From positions 1-64,000 of the forward strand of contig JAAAPD010000046.1 in the NCBI GenBank assembly GCA_009908505.1: 64,000 nucleotides of DNA. Reading direction: 5' to 3'. This stretch comes from Alphaproteobacteria bacterium. Lineage in GTDB: Bacteria; Pseudomonadota; Alphaproteobacteria; Rhodobacterales; Rhodobacteraceae. The notes under the pieces are model-generated. The model made no database searches. It saw only the letters and a list, made by a program, of their open reading frames with translations, and was not told the origin of the DNA. Every line of letters begins with the position of its first letter. The stretch's first letter is position 1. Below, in pieces: positions 1 through 8,833 of this stretch. Position numbers and translations under genes: made by a program.

Positions 1-153
1 GCGGGGCTGATCTGCTATCCCATGGGCGGCACGGTCGATGGAGTGTCGGGTGATCATGTCCTGCTTGCGCCGCCCTTCATCATAGAGGACGACCAGATCG
101 GCGAATTGGTGGACAAGCTGGACATCGCGATCCGCAGGGCGCTGGCCGCGTGA
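1..153 (+). CDS. Class III aminotransferase, C-terminal end only (partial)
   Basis: The open frame enters from the left edge and ends at TGA 151-153, giving about 50 residues. The sequence around GLICYPMGGT and GDHVLLAPPFI matches the C-terminus of PLP-dependent class III (omega-type) aminotransferases, which have a conserved glycine-rich turn and an APPF segment here. The catalytic lysine lies outside the window, so substrate cannot be judged. Its stop codon overlaps the start of the next gene (TGATG), so the two are probably co-translated and may act in one amine or beta-amino acid breakdown route. The family call is fairly safe; the substrate is unknown. Confidence 0.75.
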   Translation, partial: AGLICYPMGGTVDGVSGDHVLLAPPFIIEDDQIGELVDKLDIAIRRALAA

Positions 154-908
154 TGCCGCTGCCGGAGATCATGGTCGCGCCGAACGGCGCCCGGCTGTCA
201 CGGGCGGACCATCCCGCCGTTCCCTTGACTATCGCGGAAACCGTGCAGGAGGCGGAACTGTGCTTTCGGGCCGGGGCTACGGGACTTCACGCGCATCTGC
301 GTGACGACATGGGCGGGCATATCCTGGATGTCGGCCTCTATCGAGAGTTGTTGGACGAAATGGCACGCCGTGTCCCTGCCATGGCGGTTCAGATCACGAC
401 GGAGGCGGTCGGCCGATACGCGCCTCGCGATCAATGCGATCTGGTCCTCCGCCTTGCGCCCGGCGCCGCCTCGGTCGCGGTGCGTGAACTGTGGCGCGAT
501 CCGGAAGAAACGGCCCTTGCCGACTTCTACCATCGCGCCGCCGAGGGCGGCACCGCCATTCAGCACATCCTTTATGATGCGCAGGACATCGCGCTTTTCA
601 TGCACCTTCGGCAAACCGGCACTGTGCCGCCCGGTTCGGCGCAGGTTCTTTTCGTTCTGGGCGACTACGCCCGGCAGCGTCGCGGACGGCCGGCGGAACT
701 GGATGCGCGACTGGAGGCGCTCGCCCCGATCCTGCCGGAGCTCGATTGGGCTGCATGCGCTTTCGGCGCCGATGAAACCGTCTGCCTGCGCGCGGCGCGC
801 GCCCGCGGCGGCAAGATACGCGTGGGCTTCGAGAACAATGTCGTCAACGCGGATGGCTCCATTGCGGCGAGCAATGCAGTCCGCGTCGCCGAGGTCGCGT
901 CACCCTAG
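153..908 (+). CDS. Beta-keto acid cleavage enzyme (BKACE, DUF849 family)
   Basis: This 251-residue protein belongs to the BKACE family, typified by the 3-keto-5-aminohexanoate cleavage enzyme Kce. These zinc TIM-barrel enzymes react a beta-keto acid with acetyl-CoA to give a CoA ester plus acetoacetate. Visible signatures are the LHAHLRD metal-binding segment (His46 and His48) and a late VGFENN segment that corresponds to the usual VGLEDN with its glutamate. It is somewhat shorter than most members (about 270-310). ATG 153 overlaps the aminotransferase stop; a GTG at 150 is the alternative start. Coupling to an aminotransferase suggests that the amine is removed first and the resulting keto acid is then cleaved. 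The exact substrate is not readable. Confidence 0.85.
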   Translation: MPLPEIMVAPNGARLSRADHPAVPLTIAETVQEAELCFRAGATGLHAHLRDDMGGHILDVGLYRELLDEMARRVPAMAVQITTEAVGRYAPRDQCDLVLRLAPGAASVAVRELWRDPEETALADFYHRAAEGGTAIQHILYDAQDIALFMHLRQTGTVPPGSAQVLFVLGDYARQRRGRPAELDARLEALAPILPELDWAACAFGADETVCLRAARARGGKIRVGFENNVVNADGSIAASNAVRVAEVASP

Positions 909-925
909 GATGGACGGCCACGGAC

Positions 926-953
926 GAAAAAGGCCCGCCGGTCGGCGGGCCCT
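926..953 (-). terminator. Rho-independent terminator of the xdh/BMP operon
   Basis: A GGCCCGCCG / CGGCGGGCC inverted repeat (932-940 and 943-951) is followed on the minus strand by a run of T (plus-strand AAAAA at 927-931). It lies just beyond the stop of the minus-strand binding-protein gene and can also end the plus-strand BKACE transcript. Confidence 0.8.
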
Positions 954-974
954 TCGTTCGCGCGGATCGACGGA

Positions 975-2060
975 TCAGGACGGGATGTCGCCCTCGATCC
1001 CCTCGACGTAGAAGTTCATGCCGGCCAGCAGGCCGTCATCGGCGACTTCGCCCTCGGCGAGGAACTGGGTGCCGTCCTGCTTGCTCAGCGGGCCGGTGAA
1101 CGGGTGGTAGTCCCCGGCGGCAATGGCGTCGCGCATGGCTTCGGCCTCGGCCTTGATGTCATCGGGCACGGCCGAAGAGATCTCGCCGATGCCGACCATG
1201 CCCTCACCGATGCCCTGCCAGGTGTTCACGCTTTCCCAGGTGCCGTCCATCGCGGCCTGCACACGGTCGATGTAATAGGGCGCCCAGTTGTCGATGATGG
1301 ACGAAATCCGCGGCATCGGCGCGAATTCGGCCATGTCGGCGGCCTGTCCGAAGGTGTAGACGCCGCCGGCCTCTTTCGCGGCGGCATGGGGCGCGGTGGA
1401 ATCGGTGTGCTGAAGCACCACGTCGCAGCCCTGTTCGATCAGCGCCTTGGCCGCGTCGGCCTCTTTGGCGGGGTTCAGCCATTCGAAGATCCAGATGATC
1501 TTGAACTCCACGTCCGGGTTCACCTTGCGGGCATGGATGAAGGCCGAGTTGATGCCGCGGACGACCTCGGGGATCGGCACCGAGGCGATATAGCCGACCC
1601 GGTTGCTTTCGGTCATGTTGCCGGCCAGGTGGCCCTGAATTGCGCGGCCCTCGTAGAAGCGGGCGGAATACACGCTGACATTGTCGGCGGTCTTGTAACC
1701 GGTGGCGTGTTCGAATTTCACGTCCGGGAACTTGGCGGCGACGTTGATCGTCGGGTCCATGAAGCCGAAAGAAGTGGTGAAGATGATCTGGCATCCCTGT
1801 AGGCACATCTGGGTCATGACCCGTTCGGCATCGGGGCCTTCGGGCACGCTTTCCTGGTAGACCAGTTCGACCGCGTCACCGAAATGTTCGACCATTTCCT
1901 TGGCCGAATGGTGGTGGTGCTGGGTCCAGCCCCCATCGTTGATCGGGCCGACATAGACGAAGCCGACCTTCATCGGGGCGTTCTGCGCCCGCAACGGTGC
2001 GCCCAAGGCGGCGGCGAATGCGGCGGTAGCGCCGGTTTTAAGTAGCGTTCTGCGTTTCAT
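975..2060 (-). CDS. BMP-family ABC transporter substrate-binding protein
   Basis: A 361-residue periplasmic binding protein of the Bmp/PnrA type (basic membrane protein family), whose characterised members bind purine nucleosides or related compounds. The N-terminus has a twin-arginine motif (RRTLLK, residues 3-8), a hydrophobic stretch and a likely cleavage near residue 26, so Tat export is probable; there is no lipobox. Mature-protein features include VGFVYVGPINDGGW near the start and an IFTTSFGFMD segment. It is the last gene of the operon, 50 bp after the second permease gene. With xdhABC and the matching ATPase and permeases upstream, uptake of a purine base or nucleoside is the likely role; this is inference from context. 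Confidence 0.9.
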   Translation of the reverse strand: MKRRTLLKTGATAAFAAALGAPLRAQNAPMKVGFVYVGPINDGGWTQHHHHSAKEMVEHFGDAVELVYQESVPEGPDAERVMTQMCLQGCQIIFTTSFGFMDPTINVAAKFPDVKFEHATGYKTADNVSVYSARFYEGRAIQGHLAGNMTESNRVGYIASVPIPEVVRGINSAFIHARKVNPDVEFKIIWIFEWLNPAKEADAAKALIEQGCDVVLQHTDSTAPHAAAKEAGGVYTFGQAADMAEFAPMPRISSIIDNWAPYYIDRVQAAMDGTWESVNTWQGIGEGMVGIGEISSAVPDDIKAEAEAMRDAIAAGDYHPFTGPLSKQDGTQFLAEGEVADDGLLAGMNFYVEGIEGDIPS

Positions 2061-2110
2061 GGTTCTCTCCCGGTTGGTGGGGCGTCAGCCGCCCCTGTTC
2101 GTGTTTGGCC

Positions 2111-3025
2111 TCAGCGCGAGGCGTGGAATGTCTTGCCCAGCGAGCCGGGCGCGCGTCCGGCCGCCAATATGACAAGGACGAGGATCGTCGCAACATAGGG
2201 CGACATGGACAGGTACTCGACAGGGATCGCCAGTCCCGCCGCCTGCAGGTTCAGCTGCAACACGGTCACGCCGCCGAAAAGATAGGCGCCCAGCAAAAGC
2301 CTGACCGGCTTCCACCCGGCAAAGACGACGATGGCCAGCGCGATCCAGCCCGCGCCGGCTGTCATGCCCTCGGTCCATTGGGGCACGCGCACAAGGCTGA
2401 TATAAGCGCCGCCCAGCCCGGCACAGGCCCCGCCGAACATGATGGCGCCAAAGCGGATCAGGACGACGCGATAGCCCAGGGCATGGGCGGCCTCGTGGTT
2501 TTCGCCCACCGCGCGCAGGATCAGCCCGGCGCGGGTGCGGGTCAGGAAATACCAGACCGCCACCACCAGCAGCAGGCCGACATAGACCATGCCGTCATGA
2601 CGGAACAGGACCGGTCCCAGCACCGGCAGGTCCGACAGGATGGGCATGTCCAGCTTGGGAAAGGCCGGCGGGCGGGCATCGGCAAAGCTTTGGCCCAGAA
2701 GCGCCGACAGGCCTAGCCCGAACAACGTGAGCGCCAACCCGGTCGCGACCTGGTTGGACAGCAGCACCTGGGTCAGAACCGCGAAAAGGAAGGACAGCAG
2801 CAGCCCCCCCAGGGCTGCACCGGCAAAGCCCACCCAGGCATTGCCTGTCAGCGCGGAAAAGATGATGCCGCAGGCCGCGCCGGTGATCATCATCCCCTCG
2901 ACCCCGAGGTTCAATACCCCCGCGCGTTCCGCCACCAGTTCGCCCAAAGCGGCCAGCAGGATCGGGGTCGAGGCCACCATGAGCGAGGCCAGAAGCAGAA
3001 GCGGATTGATAGAAGACAGGTCCAT
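2111..3025 (-). CDS. ABC transporter permease (BMP/nucleoside type), second subunit
   Basis: This 304-residue integral membrane protein is of the BPD_transp_2 family found in nucleoside and sugar ABC importers. It has many hydrophobic helices and the typical segment LVAERAGVLNLGVEGMM near residue 35, which contacts the ATPase. Start ATG 3025 shares ATGA with the stop of the upstream permease gene, so they are translationally coupled and should form a heterodimeric channel. The reading frame stays open upstream of 3025, but that region is coding in the other permease frame. Confidence 0.9.
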   Translation of the reverse strand: MDLSSINPLLLLASLMVASTPILLAALGELVAERAGVLNLGVEGMMITGAACGIIFSALTGNAWVGFAGAALGGLLLSFLFAVLTQVLLSNQVATGLALTLFGLGLSALLGQSFADARPPAFPKLDMPILSDLPVLGPVLFRHDGMVYVGLLLVVAVWYFLTRTRAGLILRAVGENHEAAHALGYRVVLIRFGAIMFGGACAGLGGAYISLVRVPQWTEGMTAGAGWIALAIVVFAGWKPVRLLLGAYLFGGVTVLQLNLQAAGLAIPVEYLSMSPYVATILVLVILAAGRAPGSLGKTFHASR

Positions 3026-4110
3026 CACGCCACCTTTTTCCGGCCCAGCCGGATCCGGAAATTCGTCATCACGTCCACCGCGAGAAGGAAAAACAGCAGC
3101 ATGCCCTGGAACAGCTGGATCGCCGAGCGCGGCAGTTGCAGGTTCATCTGGGCCAGCTCGCCGCCGATATAGGTCAATGCCATCAGGAACCCGGCCAGCA
3201 GGATGCCCACCGGGTGCAGGCGGCCCAGGAAGGCCACGATGATCGCGGTGAATCCGTATCCCACGTTGAAACTGGCCAGCACTTGTCCCGAGGGACCGGC
3301 GACCTCGAACATGCCGGCCATACCGGCCAGCCCGCCCGATAGCCCCATGCAGATCAGCACCATCCTGTCCGCGCTGACCCCGGCGAAGGCGGCGGCACGC
3401 GGGCTTTGCCCGGCCAAGCGCACGTTGAAGCCGAAAACGTGACGCGACAGCAGGATATAGGCGGCGACCACGGCAAAGAAGGCGGCGATGACGCCCCAAT
3501 GCATGCCGGTATTGGCGATCAGCTCGGCATTGTGGGCTGCCGGATATTGCTGCAGGTTCCGGCTGCCCGGAAAGCCCATGCCTTCCGGGTTGCGCAATAG
3601 CCCGAGCGCCATGGCGTCCAGCATGAAATCGGCGACATAGACCAGCATCAGCGAGACCAGGATTTCATTGGTGCGGAAATGGACGCGCAACAGCCCCGGG
3701 ATCATCGCCCATAGCAGCCCGCCCAGCGTGCCGACCACGATCATCAGCGGAAAGATCAGCCAGCGGGCCTCGGAGGGGTAGAAGGCCAGCGCGAACCCCG
3801 CCCCGAACAACGCGCCCATGATGTACTGGCCCTCGGCCCCGATGTTCCAGATGCCCGCGCGGAATCCGAACGACAGCCCGATAGCGATCAGGATCAGGGG
3901 GGCCGCCTTGACCAGAAGCTGGGGCCGGAAATAGCTGGCGAAATCGCCAAAGAGCGGATCCCAGAAGATGGTGCGGATCGCCTCGACCGGCGGTTTGCCC
4001 AGCGCGGCGAAGACTATTCCACCCACGATCATCGTGACGATGACCGCCAGTAGCGGCGACAGGTAGGACCAGGCTCTTGACGGCTGGGGGCGGCGTTCCA
4101 GGGCGATCAT
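3025..4110 (-). CDS. ABC transporter permease (BMP/nucleoside type), first subunit
   Basis: A 361-residue membrane protein with about ten hydrophobic segments, starting at residue 16 or so. It carries the family segment FRAGIWNIGAEGQYIMGA, which is the cytoplasmic coupling region shared with nucleoside ABC permeases. It pairs with the following permease through an ATGA overlap. The preceding ATPase gene ends 24 bp upstream. It should form the membrane pore of the importer together with the 2111-3025 product. Confidence 0.9.
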   Translation of the reverse strand: MIALERRPQPSRAWSYLSPLLAVIVTMIVGGIVFAALGKPPVEAIRTIFWDPLFGDFASYFRPQLLVKAAPLILIAIGLSFGFRAGIWNIGAEGQYIMGALFGAGFALAFYPSEARWLIFPLMIVVGTLGGLLWAMIPGLLRVHFRTNEILVSLMLVYVADFMLDAMALGLLRNPEGMGFPGSRNLQQYPAAHNAELIANTGMHWGVIAAFFAVVAAYILLSRHVFGFNVRLAGQSPRAAAFAGVSADRMVLICMGLSGGLAGMAGMFEVAGPSGQVLASFNVGYGFTAIIVAFLGRLHPVGILLAGFLMALTYIGGELAQMNLQLPRSAIQLFQGMLLFFLLAVDVMTNFRIRLGRKKVA

Positions 4111-4134
4111 CGGCGCGCCCCGCGCGGCGGGCGA

Positions 4135-5658
4135 TCAGGCGTCCACATGTGCCACCTCCATGTCATGGGCGCCGCCCAGCATCAGCCCGACCTCTTCGAT
4201 GGTCAGGCCCGAGGCAGCACGCGGCGCGCTCAGCCGCCCCTCGTTCAGGGCGGCGAAATTGTCCGAGATTTCCATCAGCTCATCGAGATCCTGGCTGATG
4301 ACGATGACGGCGGCGCCGTTGGCCGCGAGGTCAAGGATGGCCTGACGGATCGCCGCTGCCGCGCTGGCATCGACACCCCAGGTCGGCTGGTTGACCACCA
4401 GCACATCGGGGTCTTGCAGGATTTCCCGGCCGATGACGAATTTCTGAAGGTTGCCGCCCGACAGCGACCGCGCCACGTTTTCGGTGCCCGGCGTGCGCAC
4501 ATCGAACCGGTCGATGATGATGCTGGCGAAATCCCGCGCCCCACCCCAATCGACGAAACCGTTGCGGACCAGCGCCTTGCGGGTCTTGCCCGACAGGGCG
4601 GCGTTTTCCGACAGGGTCATGTCGGGGGCTGCGGCATGGCCCAGCCTTTCCTCGGGCGCGCTGCACATGCCCAGCCCCCGGCGGTCATTGGGCGGTAGCT
4701 GGCCGATGGGCCGGCCCTTGAACTGCACCATTTGTGGGTCGGTGCGCATTTCGCCCGAAAGGGCCAGCAGCAATTCGTCCTGCCCGTTGCCCGCGACCCC
4801 GCCGATCCCCAGAACCTGGCCCGCGCGCACCTCGACCGAGATATCGCGCAACGGCGTGCCGAATTCCTGTGGCGAACGGGCCGAAAGCCCCTCCAGCTTC
4901 AGCAGGACTTCACCCTCGGGGCCGGCCTCGCGCTCGGGCACATGCAGGGTGCCGCCGACCATCATCTCGGCCATTTCGCGGGCCGATACCTCGCGCGGGG
5001 TGCAATCGCCGACCACCTCGCCCAGGCGCAGGATCGTGGCGGTATCGCAAAGTGCGCGGATCTCTTCGAGCTTGTGCGAGATGTAGAGGATCGCGGTGCC
5101 TTCGGATTTCAGTTTGCGCAGGGTCTCGAACAGGATCTCGACTTCCTGCGGGGTCAGCACGCTGGTCGGCTCGTCCATGATCAGCAGCTTGGGGTCCTGC
5201 AACAGGCAGCGGATGATCTCGACCCGTTGGCGTTCGCCGGCCGACAGGTCGCCCACGATGCGCGCGGGGTCCAGCGGCAGGCCGTATTGTTCCGACACGT
5301 CGCGGATGCGCCCGGCGAGATCACGCAGGGGGGGCGGGTCTTCCATGCCGAGCGCGACGTTCTCGGCCACGGTGAGGGCGTCGAACAGAGAAAAATGCTG
5401 GAATACCATAGCGATACCTGCGGCGCGGGCGGCCTTGGGGTCATTGGGCGCAAACGGTTGCCCGTTTAGGTGCATCGCGCCGCTATCGGGTTTGACCAGC
5501 CCGTAGATTGACTTGACCAGAGTGGATTTGCCGGCGCCGTTTTCCCCGAGCAGGGCGTGAACCTCGCCTTGCTGGATTTCGAAGGATACGTCGCGGTTGG
5601 CGATGACGCCCGGATAGGCCTTGGTCAGCCCGGCAAGCGCCAGAAGCGTCTTTGTCAT
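4135..5658 (-). CDS. ABC transporter ATP-binding protein with two nucleotide-binding domains
   Basis: This 507-residue tandem ATPase powers the adjacent importer. The first domain has Walker A GENGAGKST (residues 38-46), an LSAGE signature and Walker B LLIMDEP. The second domain is degenerate, as is usual for sugar and nucleoside importers of this class: its P-loop reads GVAGNGQDE without GKS/T, the signature is LSGGN and the Walker B reads VVNQP. ATG 5658 shares ATGA with the stop of xdhC, so transport and xanthine dehydrogenase maturation genes are translationally coupled. Confidence 0.93.
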   Translation of the reverse strand: MTKTLLALAGLTKAYPGVIANRDVSFEIQQGEVHALLGENGAGKSTLVKSIYGLVKPDSGAMHLNGQPFAPNDPKAARAAGIAMVFQHFSLFDALTVAENVALGMEDPPPLRDLAGRIRDVSEQYGLPLDPARIVGDLSAGERQRVEIIRCLLQDPKLLIMDEPTSVLTPQEVEILFETLRKLKSEGTAILYISHKLEEIRALCDTATILRLGEVVGDCTPREVSAREMAEMMVGGTLHVPEREAGPEGEVLLKLEGLSARSPQEFGTPLRDISVEVRAGQVLGIGGVAGNGQDELLLALSGEMRTDPQMVQFKGRPIGQLPPNDRRGLGMCSAPEERLGHAAAPDMTLSENAALSGKTRKALVRNGFVDWGGARDFASIIIDRFDVRTPGTENVARSLSGGNLQKFVIGREILQDPDVLVVNQPTWGVDASAAAAIRQAILDLAANGAAVIVISQDLDELMEISDNFAALNEGRLSAPRAASGLTIEEVGLMLGGAHDMEVAHVDA

Positions 5659-6401
5659 CCTGTCCTGTCCCCCTGGGCTTTGTCCCGCCCCGACGCCGAC
5701 AATAGACTGGTGGCAACGCCAACGGCAATGGCCTGCGGATGCTTGCCCAGGGTCGGGTCCCCGATCGGGCAGGCGATGCGCGAAATTTCGGCCTCGCTGT
5801 GGCCCAGGGCGCCAAGACGTGACCGGAACCGCGCCCATTTTGTGGCCGAGCCGATCAGGCCGCAGCTGCCAAAGCCGTGCCGCAACAGGCCGTCGCACAG
5901 CTTGAGGTCCAGGTCGTGCGAATAGGTGACGATCAGGTGATTGGCCTGACCGGGGGCATGCGGCACCAGCCGCCCGGGGTCTGCCGCGATGATCGGTGTG
6001 ACCCCGTCGGGCAGGGTGTCCGGAAAGCGGCTGGCCTCTACGTCGATCAGCGTGGAGGCGAAATCGGGCAGGGGCGCGAACACGCCCGCAAGCGCCCGGC
6101 CCACGTGGCCCGCCCCCCAGATCCAGAGCGGGCGGCCCTCCGCCGCGGTCAGGGCCGCGGCCCGCGCGAATTCCAGCACCATCGAGCCGCCGCAGCACTG
6201 GCCCAGCGACGGGCCCAATGGCACGGTCTCGCGGTGGCTGGTGCGGCCCTCGGTCATCATCCGGCGGGCCGTGGCGATGGCCTGCCATTCCAGCGCGCCG
6301 CCGCCGATCGTGCCCTCGACCCCGTCGGGGCGGACCAGCATCTCGGTGCCCGCCTCGCGCGGGGCCGATCCTGCGGTTGATGCCACCCGGACCCGGATCA
6401 T
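5655..6401 (-). CDS. xdhC: Xanthine dehydrogenase accessory protein XdhC
   Basis: A 248-residue XdhC/CoxI family protein. In Rhodobacter capsulatus XdhC binds molybdenum cofactor, promotes its sulfuration and inserts it into XdhB. The N-terminal part holds ASTAGSAPREAGTEMLV and a GTIGGGALEW segment; a CCGGSM segment with two adjacent cysteines follows. The C-terminal half has the Rossmann-like WGAGHVGRAL. Start ATG 6401 overlaps the xdhB stop by four bases (ATGA), and its own stop overlaps the ABC ATPase start the same way. Confidence 0.93.
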   Translation of the reverse strand: MIRVRVASTAGSAPREAGTEMLVRPDGVEGTIGGGALEWQAIATARRMMTEGRTSHRETVPLGPSLGQCCGGSMVLEFARAAALTAAEGRPLWIWGAGHVGRALAGVFAPLPDFASTLIDVEASRFPDTLPDGVTPIIAADPGRLVPHAPGQANHLIVTYSHDLDLKLCDGLLRHGFGSCGLIGSATKWARFRSRLGALGHSEAEISRIACPIGDPTLGKHPQAIAVGVATSLLSASGRDKAQGDRTG

Positions 6402-8833
6402 GCCTGCGCCCTCTTTATGGCGCGCTGCACTTCCTCGGCTGTCGCGGGGGCCTGCAGGTCGGGGAAGGCGGGCCCGCAGGCCGCGCAGGCATCCGACAGG
6501 GCCAGGTGCGCGGAAATGCCCAGCATGAAGGGCGGCTCGCCCACTGCCTTGGAGCGATAGATGGTCTCGGCGCGGTTCTCGCCCTCCCACAATGCCACGT
6601 TGAAGATGTCGGGCCGGTCGGAACAGGCGGGAATCTTGTAGGTGCTGGGCGCATGGGTGCGCAGGCGGCCGCGGTCGTCCCACCACAGCTCCTCAGTGGT
6701 CAGCCAGCCCGCGCCCTGCACGTAGCCGCCCTCGATCTGGCCGATATCCAGCGCCGGGTTCAGCGAGGCCCCGGTATCGTGCAGGATATCCGTGCGCAGG
6801 ATGCGGTTTTCGCCGGTCAGGGTGTCGATGACAACCTCGGTGATTGCCGCGCCATAGGCGAAATAGAAGAACGGGCGGCCCTTGCCGGCGATCCGGTCCC
6901 AGGCGACCTCGGGGGTCTTGTAGAACCCGGTCGCCGACAGGCTGACGCGGTTTTCATAGGCGATCTGTGCGGCGCGGGAGAAGGGCATGGTCTCGGCCCC
7001 GACGCGCACCTCGCCCTCGGCAAAGACCACGTCGGTTGGCTGCACCTGGTGCAGCTCGGCCAGGCACGCGGCCATCCGGTCGCGGATCGTGTCACAGGCG
7101 GCCTTCACCGCCATCCCGTTCAGGTCCGACCCCGACGAGGCCGCGGTGGCCGAGGTATTGGGCACCTTGCCGGTATCCGTTGCGGTGATCTTGACCGCCT
7201 CAAGGGGCAGGCCGAAACGGCTGGCGGCAACCTGGGCGACTTTCTGGAACAGGCCCTGGCCCATCTCGGTGCCGCCATGGTTCATGTGCACCGAGCCATC
7301 CTGGTAGACATGGACCAGCGCCCCGGCCTGGTTGAGATGGGTCAGGGTGAAGGAGATGCCGAACTTGACCGGGCTGAAGCCGATGCCTTTTTTCAGGCGG
7401 GCATTGGCCGCGTTCCAGTCGGCCACGGCGGCCTTGCGGCTGGTGTAATCGGCGCGCTTCAGCAAGGTGTCGGTCATCTCGTGCAGGATGAAATCCGTGA
7501 CCTCCATGTGATAGGGGGTCGTGTTGCTGTCCTCGGGCGGGGATGCGGGCGAGAACTCGCCGCCAAAGCGTTTCGCGGCGCCAAGGCCGGAACTGACCTG
7601 GGTGGCGCCCCGGCTGGCCACGTCGCCGGGGTCCAGCTTGGTGCCGGGTGCGGGTGGGGTGGTGTCGGGCGTGGCCGGCGCGGCCAGTGGTGCCGCGCGG
7701 TAGTAATTGCGCCGTCGCAGCTCGACAGGGTCGAGGCCCAGGACATGCGCCAGGTGGTCCATCACACGCTCGATCCCGACCATGCCTTGCGGGCCGCCAA
7801 AGCCGCGAAAGGCCGTGGCCGAGGCCATGTTCGTGCGCAGCCGGTGCGAGGTGATCCGCGCATTGGGCAGCAAATAGGCATTGTCGGCATGCAACATGGC
7901 GCGGTCTGCCACGGGCAGCGAAAGGTCCTGCGCCCAGCCGCAGCGCGTGTACTGGGTGAAATCCACGGCCAGGATGCGGCCATCTGCATCGTGCCCTACG
8001 GTATAGTCGATGCGGAAATCGTGACGCTTGCCGGTGATGGTCATGTCGTCGTCGCGGTCATAGCGCATCTTGGCGGGGCGCCCGGTCAGCCGCGCGGCCA
8101 CCGCGCAGGCCACGGCCAGCGCGTTGCCCTGGCTTTCCTTGCCACCGAAACCGCCGCCCATGCGGCGGGTCTCGACCCGCACCGCGTGCATCGGGAGGTT
8201 CAGCGCCTCGGCCACCTTGTGCTGGATTTCGGTCGGATGCTGGGTCGAGGCATGGACCACCATGTCGCCGCCCTCTTGCGGCAGGGCCAGCGCGGCCTGG
8301 CCTTCGAGGTAGAAATGCTCCTGCCCGCCCATCTCGATTTGGCCCGACAGGCGGTTGGGGGCCTGGGCCAGGGCGGCGTCCACGTCGCCCTTGGTATAGA
8401 CGCGCGGGCCGTCTTCGAAGCGCCAGTCCTTTTCCAGCGCGTCCTCGATGGTCAGGACGGGCGGTTCCTCGTCATAGCTGACGTCGCCCATGCGCGCGGC
8501 CTTACGCGCCGCGAGGTGGCTGTCGGCAACCACCAGGAACAGCGGTTGGCCATGGTAATGCACCGCGCCGTCACAAAGCAGCGGTTCGTCATGGATGGAG
8601 GGCGAGACATCGTTGGCGCCGGGCAGGTCGCCGGCGGTCACCACGGCGATCACCCCCGGAGCCTGCCGCACCTTTTCGAGATCCATGGTGGTGACGCGCC
8701 CGCGGGCGATCCGCGACAGGCCAAAGGCAAGGTGAACCGCGTTCCCGGGCAGGGGAATGTCATCGACATAGCGCGCCTGACCGGTGACATGCAGGGCGGC
8801 GGCGTCATGGGGGCTGGCCTTGTGCACGCTCAT
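6398..8833 (-). CDS. xdhB: Xanthine dehydrogenase, molybdopterin-binding subunit, with an internal insertion
   Basis: The 811-residue molybdenum subunit of a bacterial (alpha-beta)2 xanthine dehydrogenase, which oxidises hypoxanthine and xanthine to urate using NAD. It begins with the TGQARYVDD segment of the family, contains [11 protein letters not shown] and ends with [10 protein letters not shown], which includes the catalytic glutamate. The R. capsulatus protein is about 777 residues; the excess here is largely explained by a Pro/Ala/Gly-rich stretch of 57 codons (7526-7696) between RRRNYYR and NTTPYH, absent from the family pattern I know. The frame stays open and key residues remain, so the enzyme may still be active. 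ATG 8833 shares ATGA with the xdhA stop. Confidence 0.93.
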   Translation of the reverse strand: MSVHKASPHDAAALHVTGQARYVDDIPLPGNAVHLAFGLSRIARGRVTTMDLEKVRQAPGVIAVVTAGDLPGANDVSPSIHDEPLLCDGAVHYHGQPLFLVVADSHLAARKAARMGDVSYDEEPPVLTIEDALEKDWRFEDGPRVYTKGDVDAALAQAPNRLSGQIEMGGQEHFYLEGQAALALPQEGGDMVVHASTQHPTEIQHKVAEALNLPMHAVRVETRRMGGGFGGKESQGNALAVACAVAARLTGRPAKMRYDRDDDMTITGKRHDFRIDYTVGHDADGRILAVDFTQYTRCGWAQDLSLPVADRAMLHADNAYLLPNARITSHRLRTNMASATAFRGFGGPQGMVGIERVMDHLAHVLGLDPVELRRRNYYRAAPLAAPATPDTTPPAPGTKLDPGDVASRGATQVSSGLGAAKRFGGEFSPASPPEDSNTTPYHMEVTDFILHEMTDTLLKRADYTSRKAAVADWNAANARLKKGIGFSPVKFGISFTLTHLNQAGALVHVYQDGSVHMNHGGTEMGQGLFQKVAQVAASRFGLPLEAVKITATDTGKVPNTSATAASSGSDLNGMAVKAACDTIRDRMAACLAELHQVQPTDVVFAEGEVRVGAETMPFSRAAQIAYENRVSLSATGFYKTPEVAWDRIAGKGRPFFYFAYGAAITEVVIDTLTGENRILRTDILHDTGASLNPALDIGQIEGGYVQGAGWLTTEELWWDDRGRLRTHAPSTYKIPACSDRPDIFNVALWEGENRAETIYRSKAVGEPPFMLGISAHLALSDACAACGPAFPDLQAPATAEEVQRAIKRAQA
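7526..7696 (-). repeat. In-frame 57-codon insertion inside xdhB containing an imperfect palindrome
   Basis: The 171 bp fit in frame between the conserved RRRNYYR and NTTPYH segments of XdhB. The encoded peptide is rich in Ala, Pro, Gly and Ser. The DNA contains a 23-base imperfect palindrome at 7558-7580: arms CGCCGC and GCGGCG, inner AAA/TTT pairs, GCG centre. A stop-free palindromic element that has entered a coding sequence, similar in idea to Rickettsia palindromic elements, is one explanation. No copy-number information is available here. Confidence 0.5.
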
